From positions 2,188,883 through 2,252,882 of the forward strand of contig NC_020888.1 of the NCBI RefSeq assembly GCF_000355675.1: a stretch of 64,000 bases of DNA, written 5' to 3'. Below the pieces are notes generated by a model that searched no databases, was not told the origin of the DNA, and worked only from the letters and a program-made list of their open reading frames with translations. Below, in pieces: positions 49,651 to 58,176 of the stretch (positions are counted from its first letter, which is position 1; every line of letters begins with the position of its first letter). Source of the stretch: Thalassolituus oleivorans MIL-1 (GTDB lineage Bacteria > Pseudomonadota > Gammaproteobacteria > Pseudomonadales > Oceanobacteraceae). The translations under genes and the position numbers were made by a program.

Positions 49651-50351
49651 TATTCGCTCCTGTAAATACTCAAAGGCACTTGAGATTGGTACAGCAAGGT
49701 TCTCACTGGCATTGCCGCAATATTTTGGCGTTCTGTTTTTTCCGTTGCCTGCTCATATACGGCATTTTTATCAGCACCTTCAAAATGCAGATACAGGTGA
49801 CGACAATTAGACAGAAGACCCCATGTGAGCGTCATACGCGGAAGTTCAATAGGCTCATCAATAACCGGACAACACCATGCGGCACCACCTTCGTTTAGAC
49901 ATTTACTTAAGGCATCGGAATCAGGGAACCAAGAAGCAGTATGCCCATCGTTACCCATACCTAGCACAGCAAAATCTAGGCGTACCATCAATTCATGCAA
50001 TTTATTCTCGCACTCCATAAACCCAGAGACCGGATCTTTCGCGCGATTTTTTAAGGGTAAAAAGTAGGCGCTCGCCGCTTTATTTTTCAATAAATGCTCG
50101 CGTACTAAACGGGCATTACTCGCTGCATTGTCTTCATCAACCCAACGTTCATCAACTAATGTAATTAATACTTTTTGCCAAGGGATATCTCGTGTGGACA
50201 GTTCTTCAAAAAAGCGGATTGGCGTACTTCCTCCACTGACGGCGATACACACTCGGCCTCGAACTTCAATTGCTTCAGCCATGCGCTCAGCAAGATCATC
50301 CGCTAATTGTTTGGCTAATACATCCGAACTTTTAAATCGATTACCACTCAT
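49650..50351 (-). CDS. pgl: 6-phosphogluconolactonase Pgl
   Basis: Pgl hydrolyses 6-phosphogluconolactone to 6-phosphogluconate. The 233-residue SOL/DevB-type protein shows CIAVSGGSTPIRFFEEL, ITLVDERWV and VLGMGNDGHTASWFPDS. GAGGAG precedes the ATG. It is translationally coupled to edd and lies 47 bases after zwf. Confidence 0.95.
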   Translation of the reverse strand: MSGNRFKSSDVLAKQLADDLAERMAEAIEVRGRVCIAVSGGSTPIRFFEELSTRDIPWQKVLITLVDERWVDEDNAASNARLVREHLLKNKAASAYFLPLKNRAKDPVSGFMECENKLHELMVRLDFAVLGMGNDGHTASWFPDSDALSKCLNEGGAAWCCPVIDEPIELPRMTLTWGLLSNCRHLYLHFEGADKNAVYEQATEKTERQNIAAMPVRTLLYQSQVPLSIYRSE

Positions 50352-50398
50352 TCTAAACTCCTCAACTGTTTCTACCGATTAAGATAAATACAGTATAT

Positions 50399-51856
50399 TT
50401 AGCTATTTTCGTCCCATAACCGCCCTTCTTTCGCTAACAGCAATGTGGCTGCCGCTGGACCCCAAGAGCCAGAAGTATAGGGTTCTGGACGTTGTTCGAT
50501 TTCTTCCCAATAGCTTAAAATAGGATCAACCCAACGCCACGCTTCTAGTAATTCATCATCACGTAAAAATAAAGTCGCATTCCCGCTCAACACATCGAAC
50601 AACAAGCGTTCGTAAGCCTCTGGCACTCGGGTTTGCTTATGATTTGCAGGATTTAAACTTAAATTCATTGGTCGCACATTCATACCTGGGCCTACGCGTT
50701 TTTCGCACAACATTAAGCGCACGCCTTCATCCGGTTGCAGACGAAACACCAATTTATTAGCCATAGTGCTTTTATGTTGCAATGGAAATATTGAGTGCGG
50801 TATTTCTTTAAAATGCACCACAATCTCACATGCTCGCTCAGCCAGACGTTTACCTGTACGTAAATAAAATGGAACCCCCGCCCAACGCCAGTTATCAATT
50901 TCGACTTTTACCGCGACAAAAGTTTCAGTCATGCTTTTAGGGTGTACGCCCGGCTCATCTCGATAGCGTGGAACTGGCTTGCCCTCAGCAACACCGGCAT
51001 CGTACTGGCCGCGAACAACGTTATCGCTAATGTGATTGCCAACAATCGGTTTTAAGGCGCGCAATACTTTTACTTTTTCGTCGCGTACAGAATCCGGATC
51101 TAACCGAGCCGGAGGCTCCATTGCCGTGATACACAGCAATTGCAGCAGGTGATTTTGAAACATATCGCGCATTGCACCCACTTGTTCATAAAACTCGGCG
51201 CGCTTCTCGACTCCAATAGATTCTGAAATAGTGATTTGTATATGATCGATATAATGCTGATTCCATTGCGACTCAAACAATGAATTGGCAAAGCGCAGCA
51301 CCATTAGATTTTGTACCGTCTCTTTACCTAAATAATGATCAATACGATAAATCTGACATTCGTCAAAATATTCAGAAACGATATTGTTAATGGCAGATGC
51401 CGATTCGTAATCATGGCCGATGGGCTTTTCGAGGACGATTTTACTGTTGCTTTTGATCAACCCACTATCGTGTAACCCTTGGCAGATAGGAGTATAAAGA
51501 TCGGAACCTGTTGCTAGATAATACACACGATTTGGATCATCGCTGCCCAATGTCGTAGCGAGATCGAGATAACCTTGCGCGCTATTAAGATCAATCGTCA
51601 AGCAATGCAGGCACTGACTAAAACCTTCCCACGTTGCTAATTCTAAATATTCAGATGGCAGATGTGATTTGAGCGCTTTTTCAATACGCCCTAAGAAATC
51701 CTCGCGCTCTAGTGTTTGGCGAGTGGCGGCGAAAATACGTCCGCTGGGTAAACGACCATCTCGATACAGTAGATATAGCGCCGGCATTAACTTACGTAAT
51801 GCTAAATCTCCAAGCCCGCCAAATAACACCAGCTCATATGGTGCATTAATGTGCAT
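50399..51856 (-). CDS. zwf: Glucose-6-phosphate 1-dehydrogenase Zwf
   Basis: Zwf oxidises glucose-6-phosphate to the lactone and makes NADPH or NADH. The 485 residues include the Rossmann-type LVLFGGLGDLALRKLMPALY, the signature RIDHYLGKE (about 178) with catalytic His nearby, and the EKPIGHD motif. It reads FGGLGDLA where the common motif is GASGDL. GGAGG precedes the ATG. It opens the zwf-pgl-edd-eda-GH13 operon. I looked for a HexR-like palindrome upstream and found none that convinces. Confidence 0.97.
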   Translation of the reverse strand: MHINAPYELVLFGGLGDLALRKLMPALYLLYRDGRLPSGRIFAATRQTLEREDFLGRIEKALKSHLPSEYLELATWEGFSQCLHCLTIDLNSAQGYLDLATTLGSDDPNRVYYLATGSDLYTPICQGLHDSGLIKSNSKIVLEKPIGHDYESASAINNIVSEYFDECQIYRIDHYLGKETVQNLMVLRFANSLFESQWNQHYIDHIQITISESIGVEKRAEFYEQVGAMRDMFQNHLLQLLCITAMEPPARLDPDSVRDEKVKVLRALKPIVGNHISDNVVRGQYDAGVAEGKPVPRYRDEPGVHPKSMTETFVAVKVEIDNWRWAGVPFYLRTGKRLAERACEIVVHFKEIPHSIFPLQHKSTMANKLVFRLQPDEGVRLMLCEKRVGPGMNVRPMNLSLNPANHKQTRVPEAYERLLFDVLSGNATLFLRDDELLEAWRWVDPILSYWEEIEQRPEPYTSGSWGPAAATLLLAKEGRLWDENS

Positions 51857-52262
51857 CGTTCACCTCCGCTGTTCAATTTCAGGGCGCCGCTATAACAACT
51901 CGCCTCAATCTAATTGCTTGATGGTGCTAAAACATCTCGTAGAGATCCTGTCACGTCCATGCCAAGTCTGCTAGTACCATTTGACGCCTCTGTAGACCAC
52001 GTCATGCTTTGGGTTCCCCCTCAACCTAACGCCTGTCACAAAATAGTCGTATTACTAGTGTAGACAAGCAGGTTCTATACCGTCGGCATTATCTTTGCAC
52101 CATAGTGAATCAGAGCGATGCTGATATAATGCACGCACGTTTTAGCATAAGAGCTGTTGGTCACGGTGAACGCCCTTTAGGGTTGACGTAAAACCGCAAC
52201 AAATCTGACATAATCTATGCAAACTCCACCTTCTCATCTGTATCAGACAAGGATAGAAAAAT
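51857..52262. other. Divergent intergenic region between zwf and galU
   Basis: This 406-base gap holds the promoters of both units. Apart from the extended -10 element for galU, I see no small gene, riboswitch or clear operator; short T/A-rich blocks lie near 52030-52070. Confidence 0.5.
52122..52130 (+). promoter_or_regulatory. Extended -10 promoter element of galU
   Basis: TGATATAAT is a perfect TGn-TATAAT extended -10. No good -35 is needed or seen. It implies a leader of about 125 bases before the galU ATG. Confidence 0.55.
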
Positions 52263-53096
52263 ATGATTCGCAAATGCCTGTTCCCTGTTGCCGGTTATGG
52301 CACACGTTTTTTGCCTGCAACAAAGGCTATGCCTAAAGAAATGCTACCAATCGTTAATAAACCTTTGGTGCAGTACGGCGTTGAAGAAGCAGCAGCCGCG
52401 GGTTTGAACCGCATCGGTTTCATCACTGGTCGCGGTAAACGCTCCATTGCCGACCACTTCGACATCAGCTATGAGTTAGAGCGCGAAATCGCTGGTAGCG
52501 GCAAAGAAGAGCTGCTGACCTCTATTCGTAAGCTTATCGACGAAAACGAATTTGCCTTCAAACGTCAAAATCACATGAAGGGCTTAGGCCACGCCATCCT
52601 TTCTGGTCGTTATCTGATGGGCGATGAGCCTTTTGCCGTTGTTCTTGCCGATGACTTATGTGTTGTTGACGAAGGCGAAGAAGGCGTATTGGCGCAAATG
52701 GTTAAGCTATACAAGCAGTTCCGCTGTTCTATCGTCGCTATTCAGGAAGTACCTGAAGATGAGGTACACAAGTACGGCGTAATCGCTGGCGAATACATGA
52801 AAGACGGTCTGTACCGTGTTACCGACATGGTTGAAAAACCAGCCAAAGAAGATGCACCAAGCAATCTAGCGATTATCGGTCGTTACATCCTGACTCCGGA
52901 CATCTTCGAACTTATTGAGAACACAAAGCCAGGCAAAAATGGCGAAGTACAGATTACCGATGCGCTACTGAAACAGGCTCAAGATGGCTGCGTACTGGCG
53001 TATAAATTCAAAGGCCGTCGTTTTGATTGCGGTAGCATCGACGGTTTTGTTGAAGCAACAAACTACGTGTACAACAACGTGTTTAAGAAAGACTGA
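52263..53096 (+). CDS. galU: UTP-glucose-1-phosphate uridylyltransferase GalU
   Basis: GalU makes UDP-glucose from glucose-1-phosphate and UTP for envelope polysaccharides and, here, possibly for glucosylglycerate. The 277 residues show the nucleotidyl-transferase motif FPVAGYGTRFLPATKAMPKE, the VVLADDL metal site and VEKPAKEDAPSNLAIIGRY. AGGA precedes the ATG. It is transcribed divergently from zwf. It can also use the glucose-1-phosphate released by the GH13 phosphorylase. Confidence 0.98.
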   Translation: MIRKCLFPVAGYGTRFLPATKAMPKEMLPIVNKPLVQYGVEEAAAAGLNRIGFITGRGKRSIADHFDISYELEREIAGSGKEELLTSIRKLIDENEFAFKRQNHMKGLGHAILSGRYLMGDEPFAVVLADDLCVVDEGEEGVLAQMVKLYKQFRCSIVAIQEVPEDEVHKYGVIAGEYMKDGLYRVTDMVEKPAKEDAPSNLAIIGRYILTPDIFELIENTKPGKNGEVQITDALLKQAQDGCVLAYKFKGRRFDCGSIDGFVEATNYVYNNVFKKD

Positions 53097-53144
53097 TCGC
53101 ACACTCTCCTGAAAACATGAAAATGTAGTCAGGAAGCAGGAAAA

Positions 53145-53175
53145 TTGTGAGGCGAATTGCTTATTCGCCTCACAA
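53145..53175 (+). terminator. Perfect hairpin after galU, no U-tract
   Basis: TTGTGAGGCGAAT and ATTCGCCTCACAA form a 13-bp perfect stem with a TGCTT loop, 49 bases after the galU stop. No T-run follows, so it may be a transcript-end stabiliser or a weak terminator. Confidence 0.5.
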
Positions 53176-53230
53176 CTTCATCATTTCGACGATACAGCCC
53201 CAACTTTTTGTTTTTTATCGAAAAAAGCCA

Positions 53231-53259
53231 TTGACGAAAAACGAAACGCTCCGTAATAT
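53231..53259 (+). promoter_or_regulatory. Strong sigma-70 promoter for the tRNA genes
   Basis: TTGACG (53231-53236), a 17-base spacer and TAATAT (53254-53259) lie about 20 bases before tRNA-Asn. Confidence 0.8.
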
Positions 53260-53279
53260 ACGCCTCGCTGTTACGAAGT

Positions 53280-53355
53280 TCCCCGATAGCTCAGTCGGTA
53301 GAGCAGTAGACTGTTAATCTATTGGTCGTTGGTTCAAGTCCAACTCGGGGAGCCA
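53280..53355 (+). tRNA. tRNA-Asn (GUU)
   Basis: The 76-base cloverleaf has acceptor TCCCCGA/TCGGGGA with discriminator G and encoded CCA, D-arm GCTCAGTCGGTAGAGC, anticodon GTT in CTGTTAA and T-arm GTTCAAGTC. Confidence 0.97.
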
Positions 53356-53369
53356 ACAAACAGCAAGTT

Positions 53370-53446
53370 CGGGGTATAGCGCAGTCTGGTAGCGCGCCTG
53401 GTTTGGGACCAGGATGTCGGGAGTTCGAATCTCTCTACCCCGACCA
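53370..53446 (+). tRNA. tRNA-Pro (UGG)
   Basis: The 77-base cloverleaf has acceptor CGGGGTA/TACCCCG with discriminator A and encoded CCA, anticodon stem CCTGG/CCAGG around TTTGGGA (anticodon TGG) and T-arm GTTCGAATC. It follows tRNA-Asn by 14 bases, probably in one transcript. Confidence 0.97.
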
Positions 53447-53541
53447 ACTCTTTATAGCTGACATTCTGCTCAGTTAGTCTTAAAAAACATTCCAAAATCG
53501 TGTATAAATACCACCCAACAAATTATTATGTTGTGGCTGTT

Positions 53542-53793
53542 ATGTCTTCTGTTGCTCCTCTTGTTCAATACCCGATTCCATGTCCGGAATGTAACTTCTA
53601 TACATCAAACCCTGCGTCTGTCTTGCTACAAAGCAAAACATTTGAGTGTCGTCGTTGCCAACACCAACAAGCATTGAATGACAAACAACTCGCCACCTTA
53701 AAAAGAACCGTTTCACATTTGCAAAATTGCGGACTATACCAAACCGCCACAACAGACCACGCCGACGCTGAAAGTAGCGAATCCTTCGCCTAG
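53542..53793 (+). CDS. Small zinc-ribbon protein, unknown function
   Basis: The 83-residue soluble protein has two Cys pairs, CPEC and CRRC, spaced like a zinc ribbon (about residues 14-45), then a helical, polar tail rich in Asp, Glu and Ser. I do not recognise the family. I choose ATG 53542; a GTG 14 codons earlier is in frame but adds a leader that looks unrelated. The ribosome site is weak in both cases. It follows the tRNA genes and is closed by a good terminator. Confidence 0.65.
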   Translation: MSSVAPLVQYPIPCPECNFYTSNPASVLLQSKTFECRRCQHQQALNDKQLATLKRTVSHLQNCGLYQTATTDHADAESSESFA

Positions 53794-53820
53794 CAAATAT
53801 AACGGTACTGTAAAAACAAA

Positions 53821-53842
53821 AATGCCTCCAAAAGGAGGCATT
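53821..53842. terminator. Bidirectional terminator
   Basis: AATGCCTCC and GGAGGCATT form a 9-bp stem with an AAAA loop and T-run, between the zinc-ribbon gene and the convergent FKBP gene. Confidence 0.92.
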
Positions 53843-53863
53843 TTTTAGATCAGAATAAAGAAC

Positions 53864-54565
53864 TTACTCTTTATCTTGACCAACGATTTCCAACAATTCA
53901 ACTTCAAAGATCAAAGCAGAGTTAGCTGGAATTTTAGGGCTTGGGCTTTGCGCGCCGTAAGCTAGGTCAGCCGGAATAAACAACTTCCACTTCTCACCCA
54001 CTTTCATCATTTGCAAAGCTTCAACCCAACCGCGGATTACGCGATTCACTGGGAATTGAGCAGGCTCACCACGCTCTACCGAGCTATCGAATACAGTACC
54101 GTCGATTAGAGTGCCATGGTAATGAACACGCACTTGGTCAGTGGCTGCTGGAGTCGCACCTTCAGCCACTGCGGTGATCACTTCATACTGCAAGCCAGAT
54201 TCAGTCGTTTTCACGCCTTCGCGCTTAGCATTTTCGGCTAAGAAATCCTGACCAGCTTTAGCAGCTGCATCATTCAATGCTTGCTGCTTACGCTCTTGCT
54301 CTTCGGTGATTTTTTGGAATGCAGCTTGAATCGCTTCTTCATTCAATTTTGGTTCTACATTACCAATCGCATCACGAATACCTGCAATAACTGCTTCAGC
54401 ATTCATCTCGAATGGTTCGCGAGACAATTGACGACCAATGTTCAGACCCACACCATAACTTGCCTGATCAGCGGCACTTTCTAACTTCACAGATTCCTCC
54501 TGACCACAACCGGTCAACAATACAGTACCCAACAATAACGCTGGAGCCATTTTTAATAATTTCAT
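53864..54565 (-). CDS. FKBP-type peptidyl-prolyl isomerase lipoprotein
   Basis: The 233-residue lipoprotein has a signal sequence with lipobox LLTGC. An N-terminal FKBP_N dimerisation domain (YGVGLNIGRQL; long helices rich in Gln, Glu and Ala) is followed by a C-terminal FKBP domain (VRVHYHGTLIDGTVFDSS; FPVNRVIRGWVEALQMMKVGEKW; IPADLAYG). It resembles FkpA and Mip, periplasmic chaperone-isomerases. Location is the periplasmic face of a membrane. It is a single-gene unit with a terminator just after it. Confidence 0.93.
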   Translation of the reverse strand: MKLLKMAPALLLGTVLLTGCGQEESVKLESAADQASYGVGLNIGRQLSREPFEMNAEAVIAGIRDAIGNVEPKLNEEAIQAAFQKITEEQERKQQALNDAAAKAGQDFLAENAKREGVKTTESGLQYEVITAVAEGATPAATDQVRVHYHGTLIDGTVFDSSVERGEPAQFPVNRVIRGWVEALQMMKVGEKWKLFIPADLAYGAQSPSPKIPANSALIFEVELLEIVGQDKE

Positions 54566-54684
54566 GTTTCTTTCCTGAAGAAGAGATTATAAAGGCGAAT
54601 ACCCTACTACAGCCAAGCAGCAATTCCTACGGCGGTTATGACCATAAACGTAAAGGATTGTTTGCCGACTCTAGACGATAACCC

Positions 54685-54900
54685 TTAACAGACGTAATTA
54701 CCCTTACTCGCACGCTCATCACATTCGCGTCGAATGTTTTTACACACTTGGATTTCCGCAGGCGAAAGCCCACTAGCCATTGCACATTTATAATTACGCT
54801 GGCGCAACTCTTTATCGGGCACACCGGCCATATTCGACGGCTGACATGCCACTAATAGGGTTGCTAAAGCAATAAATAGATATCGCACGCAAATCACCAT
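54685..54900 (-). CDS. Small putative lipoprotein, 71 aa
   Basis: A hydrophobic N-terminus ending LLVAC makes this a likely lipoprotein, with about 53 mature residues. The mature part holds three further Cys (YKCAMA, VCKNIRREC, NYVC at the very end), which may form disulfides in the periplasm. No family is recognised. The ribosome site before the ATG is weak. It lies upstream of the FKBP gene on the same strand with a 119-base gap. Confidence 0.6.
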   Translation of the reverse strand: MVICVRYLFIALATLLVACQPSNMAGVPDKELRQRNYKCAMASGLSPAEIQVCKNIRRECDERASKGNYVC

Positions 54901-55077
54901 GACTATTTAATCCACGTTGAAGCGTGTCATATGCTCAAAGTTTTGTCCACCGTTTGGCGACTCAGGCCACAATAACAAAGAATAAAGGAATATCATGCAA
55001 AAGTTAGCCTGCTTTAAAACCCCATAACTGCGAAGAATGGGTATAATCTCAGCAAAAGAAGATATCAAGGACACACC

Positions 55078-55905
55078 ATGCTACGCATTATTTCGCTATC
55101 TCTCATACTGGTATTTATTGCAGGCTGCAGCGGGCAATCAACCGCCGAACTTCGACGCCTACAAATGCTTGAAGCACAACGCGCAGAAGAAGCAGCACGA
55201 GAAGCACAAAAGCTCGCCGCTGAACGCGACACTCGAATTCAAACTCGTCTTAACGACGCACACAACGCCTGGGAAAATGATCGTAATTTAACCAGCATCG
55301 ACATCACATCACTGTTTGAGAATCACGGTGCCCAACTCACTGCAGGAAAAACGTATTTTGTTGAATTTGAGCTGCAAGCAGCTCGTTACAATTACGGCGA
55401 AGATAAACAAAGTTTCACCATTGTTGGCATGCGTAATTTACCGAGCAGTAAAGTTTACAGCCCGATATTTCCCGACGAAAATGCTCTCTACCAGCCAGGA
55501 CAAAAAGCCAAATCTGTGCTTGAGTTTACCCTGCGAGACGAAAAAGAAGAAAATCAAATGGCCCAGTTGGTTGAGCGCGAAGATGGGCAACGCTGGGTCG
55601 CTGCTGTGCTCAACTTTAAAGATTACGAATCTTTAGTAACTTTGCAAAATAGTTGGCGCTGGGAGCCAGGCTTGTTTGATGACATCAGCTGGCATGTTCC
55701 ACCAGAAGTTGCTTATCCACAAACCAGCAGTCGTTCCCTTTCAATGCAAATAGGTTTCCGCTTTTGCCCTCTTGATCGCTGCTATTTAGACTCCAATTAT
55801 CGCAAGCATGCAATCCATGGAGTACGAGCCGATGTTATTAGCATAGCTATTGGTAATCGTGACACTGACAACATTCTGGCCGAATTTGTGCGTGATGCCC
55901 TATAA
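55078..55905 (+). CDS. Putative lipoprotein with coiled-coil start
   Basis: The 275-residue protein has a signal peptide with lipobox FIAGC. A charged Ala/Glu/Arg helix (about 22-60, coiled-coil-like) follows, then a beta-rich domain of about 200 residues. I recognise no family. Two Cys in FCPLDRCYLD near the C-terminus could pair. It precedes a DUF898 membrane protein and an M48 peptidase on the same strand, 89 bases before the first, so the three may act together at the envelope; this is inferred from position only. Confidence 0.75.
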   Translation: MLRIISLSLILVFIAGCSGQSTAELRRLQMLEAQRAEEAAREAQKLAAERDTRIQTRLNDAHNAWENDRNLTSIDITSLFENHGAQLTAGKTYFVEFELQAARYNYGEDKQSFTIVGMRNLPSSKVYSPIFPDENALYQPGQKAKSVLEFTLRDEKEENQMAQLVEREDGQRWVAAVLNFKDYESLVTLQNSWRWEPGLFDDISWHVPPEVAYPQTSSRSLSMQIGFRFCPLDRCYLDSNYRKHAIHGVRADVISIAIGNRDTDNILAEFVRDAL

Positions 55906-55994
55906 TTTTTAAAAGACATAACCCGACATATTATTTATTATTGTAAAAATTATTACCTAGTTGGTTTAATACCAGCCTAAACAAGGATGTTAGA

Positions 55995-57074
55995 ATGACA
56001 AATCCGATAAATGGGGCAAGCATTGCGTCTGCCCCATCACTTCCTGTGCAATTTTCTGCGACTAAATTTGGCTACTTTAAACTGTGGCATGTCAATTTAC
56101 TGCTCTCGATAGTAACGCTAGGTATCTACAGCGCATGGGCGAAAGTACGCAATACTCAGTACCTTTACGGGCACACTCAGGTTGATGGGCATCGTTTAGC
56201 TTACCTAGCAACACCATTGCAAATTCTTAGAGGCCGCTTTATTGCGGTTATCGCTTTTGTTGCCCTAAGCACAATCGCTAACTTTTTTCCGATAGCTGGC
56301 CTAATTTTATACGGCGTATTATTACTCGCCCTCCCGTGGCTAATCATTCAAGGCATTCGCTTCACACTTCATATGACGGCCTATCGTAATATTCGCTTCT
56401 CTTTTACTGGAACTTATACCGATGCGCTCATTAACTTCATTGTGTTACCGATTTTATCGATATTCACCTTGTATTTAGCGATGCCTTGGGTAATGCGCCG
56501 CATTCAATTATTTATGATGAACAATATTACCTTCGGCGGTGAGAAGTTCAGTCTTAACACCAGTACAGGACAGTACTATCTGGCGGCACTGGCAGCTTTC
56601 TTATTGAGTATCGCGGTCATTGCCATCGGGGCAACACTAATCTTTTCTGGCGTCGATTTCACCGCATTCAAAAGCGAAGACCCAAAAGCTTCTAAGCAGC
56701 TCATACTTTCCATCTTCTTGCCACTTTACGGCCTTATGTTTTTAACTGGCTATTTATCAATGGCGTTGTTTAACGCCATGATTCGCAACCATGTAGTGAA
56801 TAACTTACAAGTTGAAAACGTCGCTCGTTTTTCGTCCTCGGTTAAAGTTATTCCTTACATGTGGTTGACCGTATCAAATGCAATCATCTTAATATTCACT
56901 ATCGGCCTAGGACACCCAATCGCTCTGATACGTAAATTGGACTATTTATCGAAGTGCACCCAAGTGCAAGTTCTGCCTAAGATGAACGAACTGATTAATA
57001 CTGTTGGTATTACTGATAGTGCATTTGGCGAAGAAGCTGCTGGATTGTTCGATGCAGACGTTTCATTGATTTAA
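55995..57074 (+). CDS. YjgN/DUF898 family membrane protein
   Basis: This 359-residue polytopic inner-membrane protein has about seven to eight helices. The family pattern is seen as a repeat: FGYFKLWHVNLLLSIVTLGIYSAWAKVRNTQYLYGHT near the N-terminus and a related IGLGHPIALIRKLDYLSK near the C-terminus. DUF898 proteins have no established function. AGGA precedes the ATG. The stop overlaps the start of the M48 peptidase by one base (TAATG), so the two are coupled. Confidence 0.9.
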   Translation: MTNPINGASIASAPSLPVQFSATKFGYFKLWHVNLLLSIVTLGIYSAWAKVRNTQYLYGHTQVDGHRLAYLATPLQILRGRFIAVIAFVALSTIANFFPIAGLILYGVLLLALPWLIIQGIRFTLHMTAYRNIRFSFTGTYTDALINFIVLPILSIFTLYLAMPWVMRRIQLFMMNNITFGGEKFSLNTSTGQYYLAALAAFLLSIAVIAIGATLIFSGVDFTAFKSEDPKASKQLILSIFLPLYGLMFLTGYLSMALFNAMIRNHVVNNLQVENVARFSSSVKVIPYMWLTVSNAIILIFTIGLGHPIALIRKLDYLSKCTQVQVLPKMNELINTVGITDSAFGEEAAGLFDADVSLI

Positions 57075-58129
57075 TGAGAACGTTAACCGGACTATATTTG
57101 TTGGCTGGCGAGTCCGCTAGTCAACAAACGCGACTTACTCTGCTAGATAACGGCGACATCAGGTTACACAAACTATTAGATGATGCGCCGATTCGATCCG
57201 CAACGGCTGATTCAGTTAGCCTTGGCAGTGCGATTCCTGGCCTTCCCGTAGATCTAATTTTTGCAGATAAGGCAACTTTTACACCCGACGATGTATATTT
57301 TCGCTGGCCATCATTGAGCCAAGGGTCGCGCTTCATTGAATGGTTGGAATCACACATAGTCGCAATCATTGCCGCGACAATTCTGGTACCAATTATTTTT
57401 TGGTGGATTATCACCCGCGCAGTTCCAACGACAACCGCACTTGTTGTACCCCACTTACCTACCGGTGTCGCAGACGTTTTAGGTGAGCATACCCTAACCC
57501 TTTTAGACAAAAGCATGTTCGATGACACCTCGATAAGCGACGAGCAGCAAGCGAGCATCAATGACTTATGGTTTGCCGTAATCAATCCATTGCCTCTAGC
57601 ACACCCACACTATCAACTATTATTTAGAGATAGCGCTATCGGTGCCAACGCAATTGCTCTTCCTGATGGTACTGTGGTTGTAACCGACGATTTAATTACC
57701 TTACTAACCGACAAACCAAATGCACTAAAAGCCGTGCTATTGCATGAAATTGGTCATATTGAATATCGACATAGCCTGCAAATGATCACCCAAAGCACGA
57801 TTACCGCTGTTATATATACCATGCTGGCTGGTGACATTGATGGTGCCGGAGAGGCCGTGATCGGTGCGGGCGTAGGTTTATTACAAAATGCTTATAGTCG
57901 CGACATGGAAGCTGAAGCCGATAACTTTGCATTCAACCACGCACCAGATATTGGTATTTCTGCGAATGATTTCGCTATAGCCATGCGATCACTCGCGGCA
58001 TCCCATGGTGTTGATCCAGAAGCCGACAGCGATGATTATAGCTGGGAGGAACTACTGCATACCCACCCAGATATAAAAGAACGAATAGATCGTGCCGAAA
58101 ACGCAGCGGCACTTGAGTCTAAGCCTTAA
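57074..58129 (+). CDS. M48-family membrane metallopeptidase
   Basis: The 351-residue protein has an N-terminal non-catalytic domain (about 1-95), a single membrane helix (about 97-117) and a periplasmic M48 peptidase domain. The zinc motif is LLHEIGHIEYRH (about 224) and the third ligand Glu is in SRDMEAEADNFA. C-terminal THPDIKERI is also conserved in this group. DUF898 and M48 genes are often paired. Its substrate is unknown. A terminator follows six bases after the stop. Confidence 0.9.
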   Translation: MRTLTGLYLLAGESASQQTRLTLLDNGDIRLHKLLDDAPIRSATADSVSLGSAIPGLPVDLIFADKATFTPDDVYFRWPSLSQGSRFIEWLESHIVAIIAATILVPIIFWWIITRAVPTTTALVVPHLPTGVADVLGEHTLTLLDKSMFDDTSISDEQQASINDLWFAVINPLPLAHPHYQLLFRDSAIGANAIALPDGTVVVTDDLITLLTDKPNALKAVLLHEIGHIEYRHSLQMITQSTITAVIYTMLAGDIDGAGEAVIGAGVGLLQNAYSRDMEAEADNFAFNHAPDIGISANDFAIAMRSLAASHGVDPEADSDDYSWEELLHTHPDIKERIDRAENAAALESKP

Positions 58130-58134
58130 ACAAA

Positions 58135-58158
58135 AAAACCGACGTTAACGTCGGTTTT
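58135..58158. terminator. Bidirectional terminator
   Basis: AAAACCGACG and CGTCGGTTTT form a 10-bp stem with a TTAA loop, flanked by A and T runs, between the M48 gene and the convergent barrel gene. Confidence 0.92.
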
Positions 58159-58176
58159 TTTAGCTCGCTTCAAATC

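Noticed and set aside
51857-52262. HexR-type operator before zwf
   Set aside because: I looked for TGTAAT-type palindromes and found only weak half matches.
53280-53446. tRNA pair as an integration site for a genomic island
   Set aside because: No integrase or repeated tRNA 3' end is seen in the adjoining 10 kb, and the flanking genes look ordinary.
57121-57585. A 154-codon minus-strand open frame opposite the M48 gene
   Set aside because: It is antisense to a well-supported gene, with low-complexity Ser/Arg/Val composition and no start signal.
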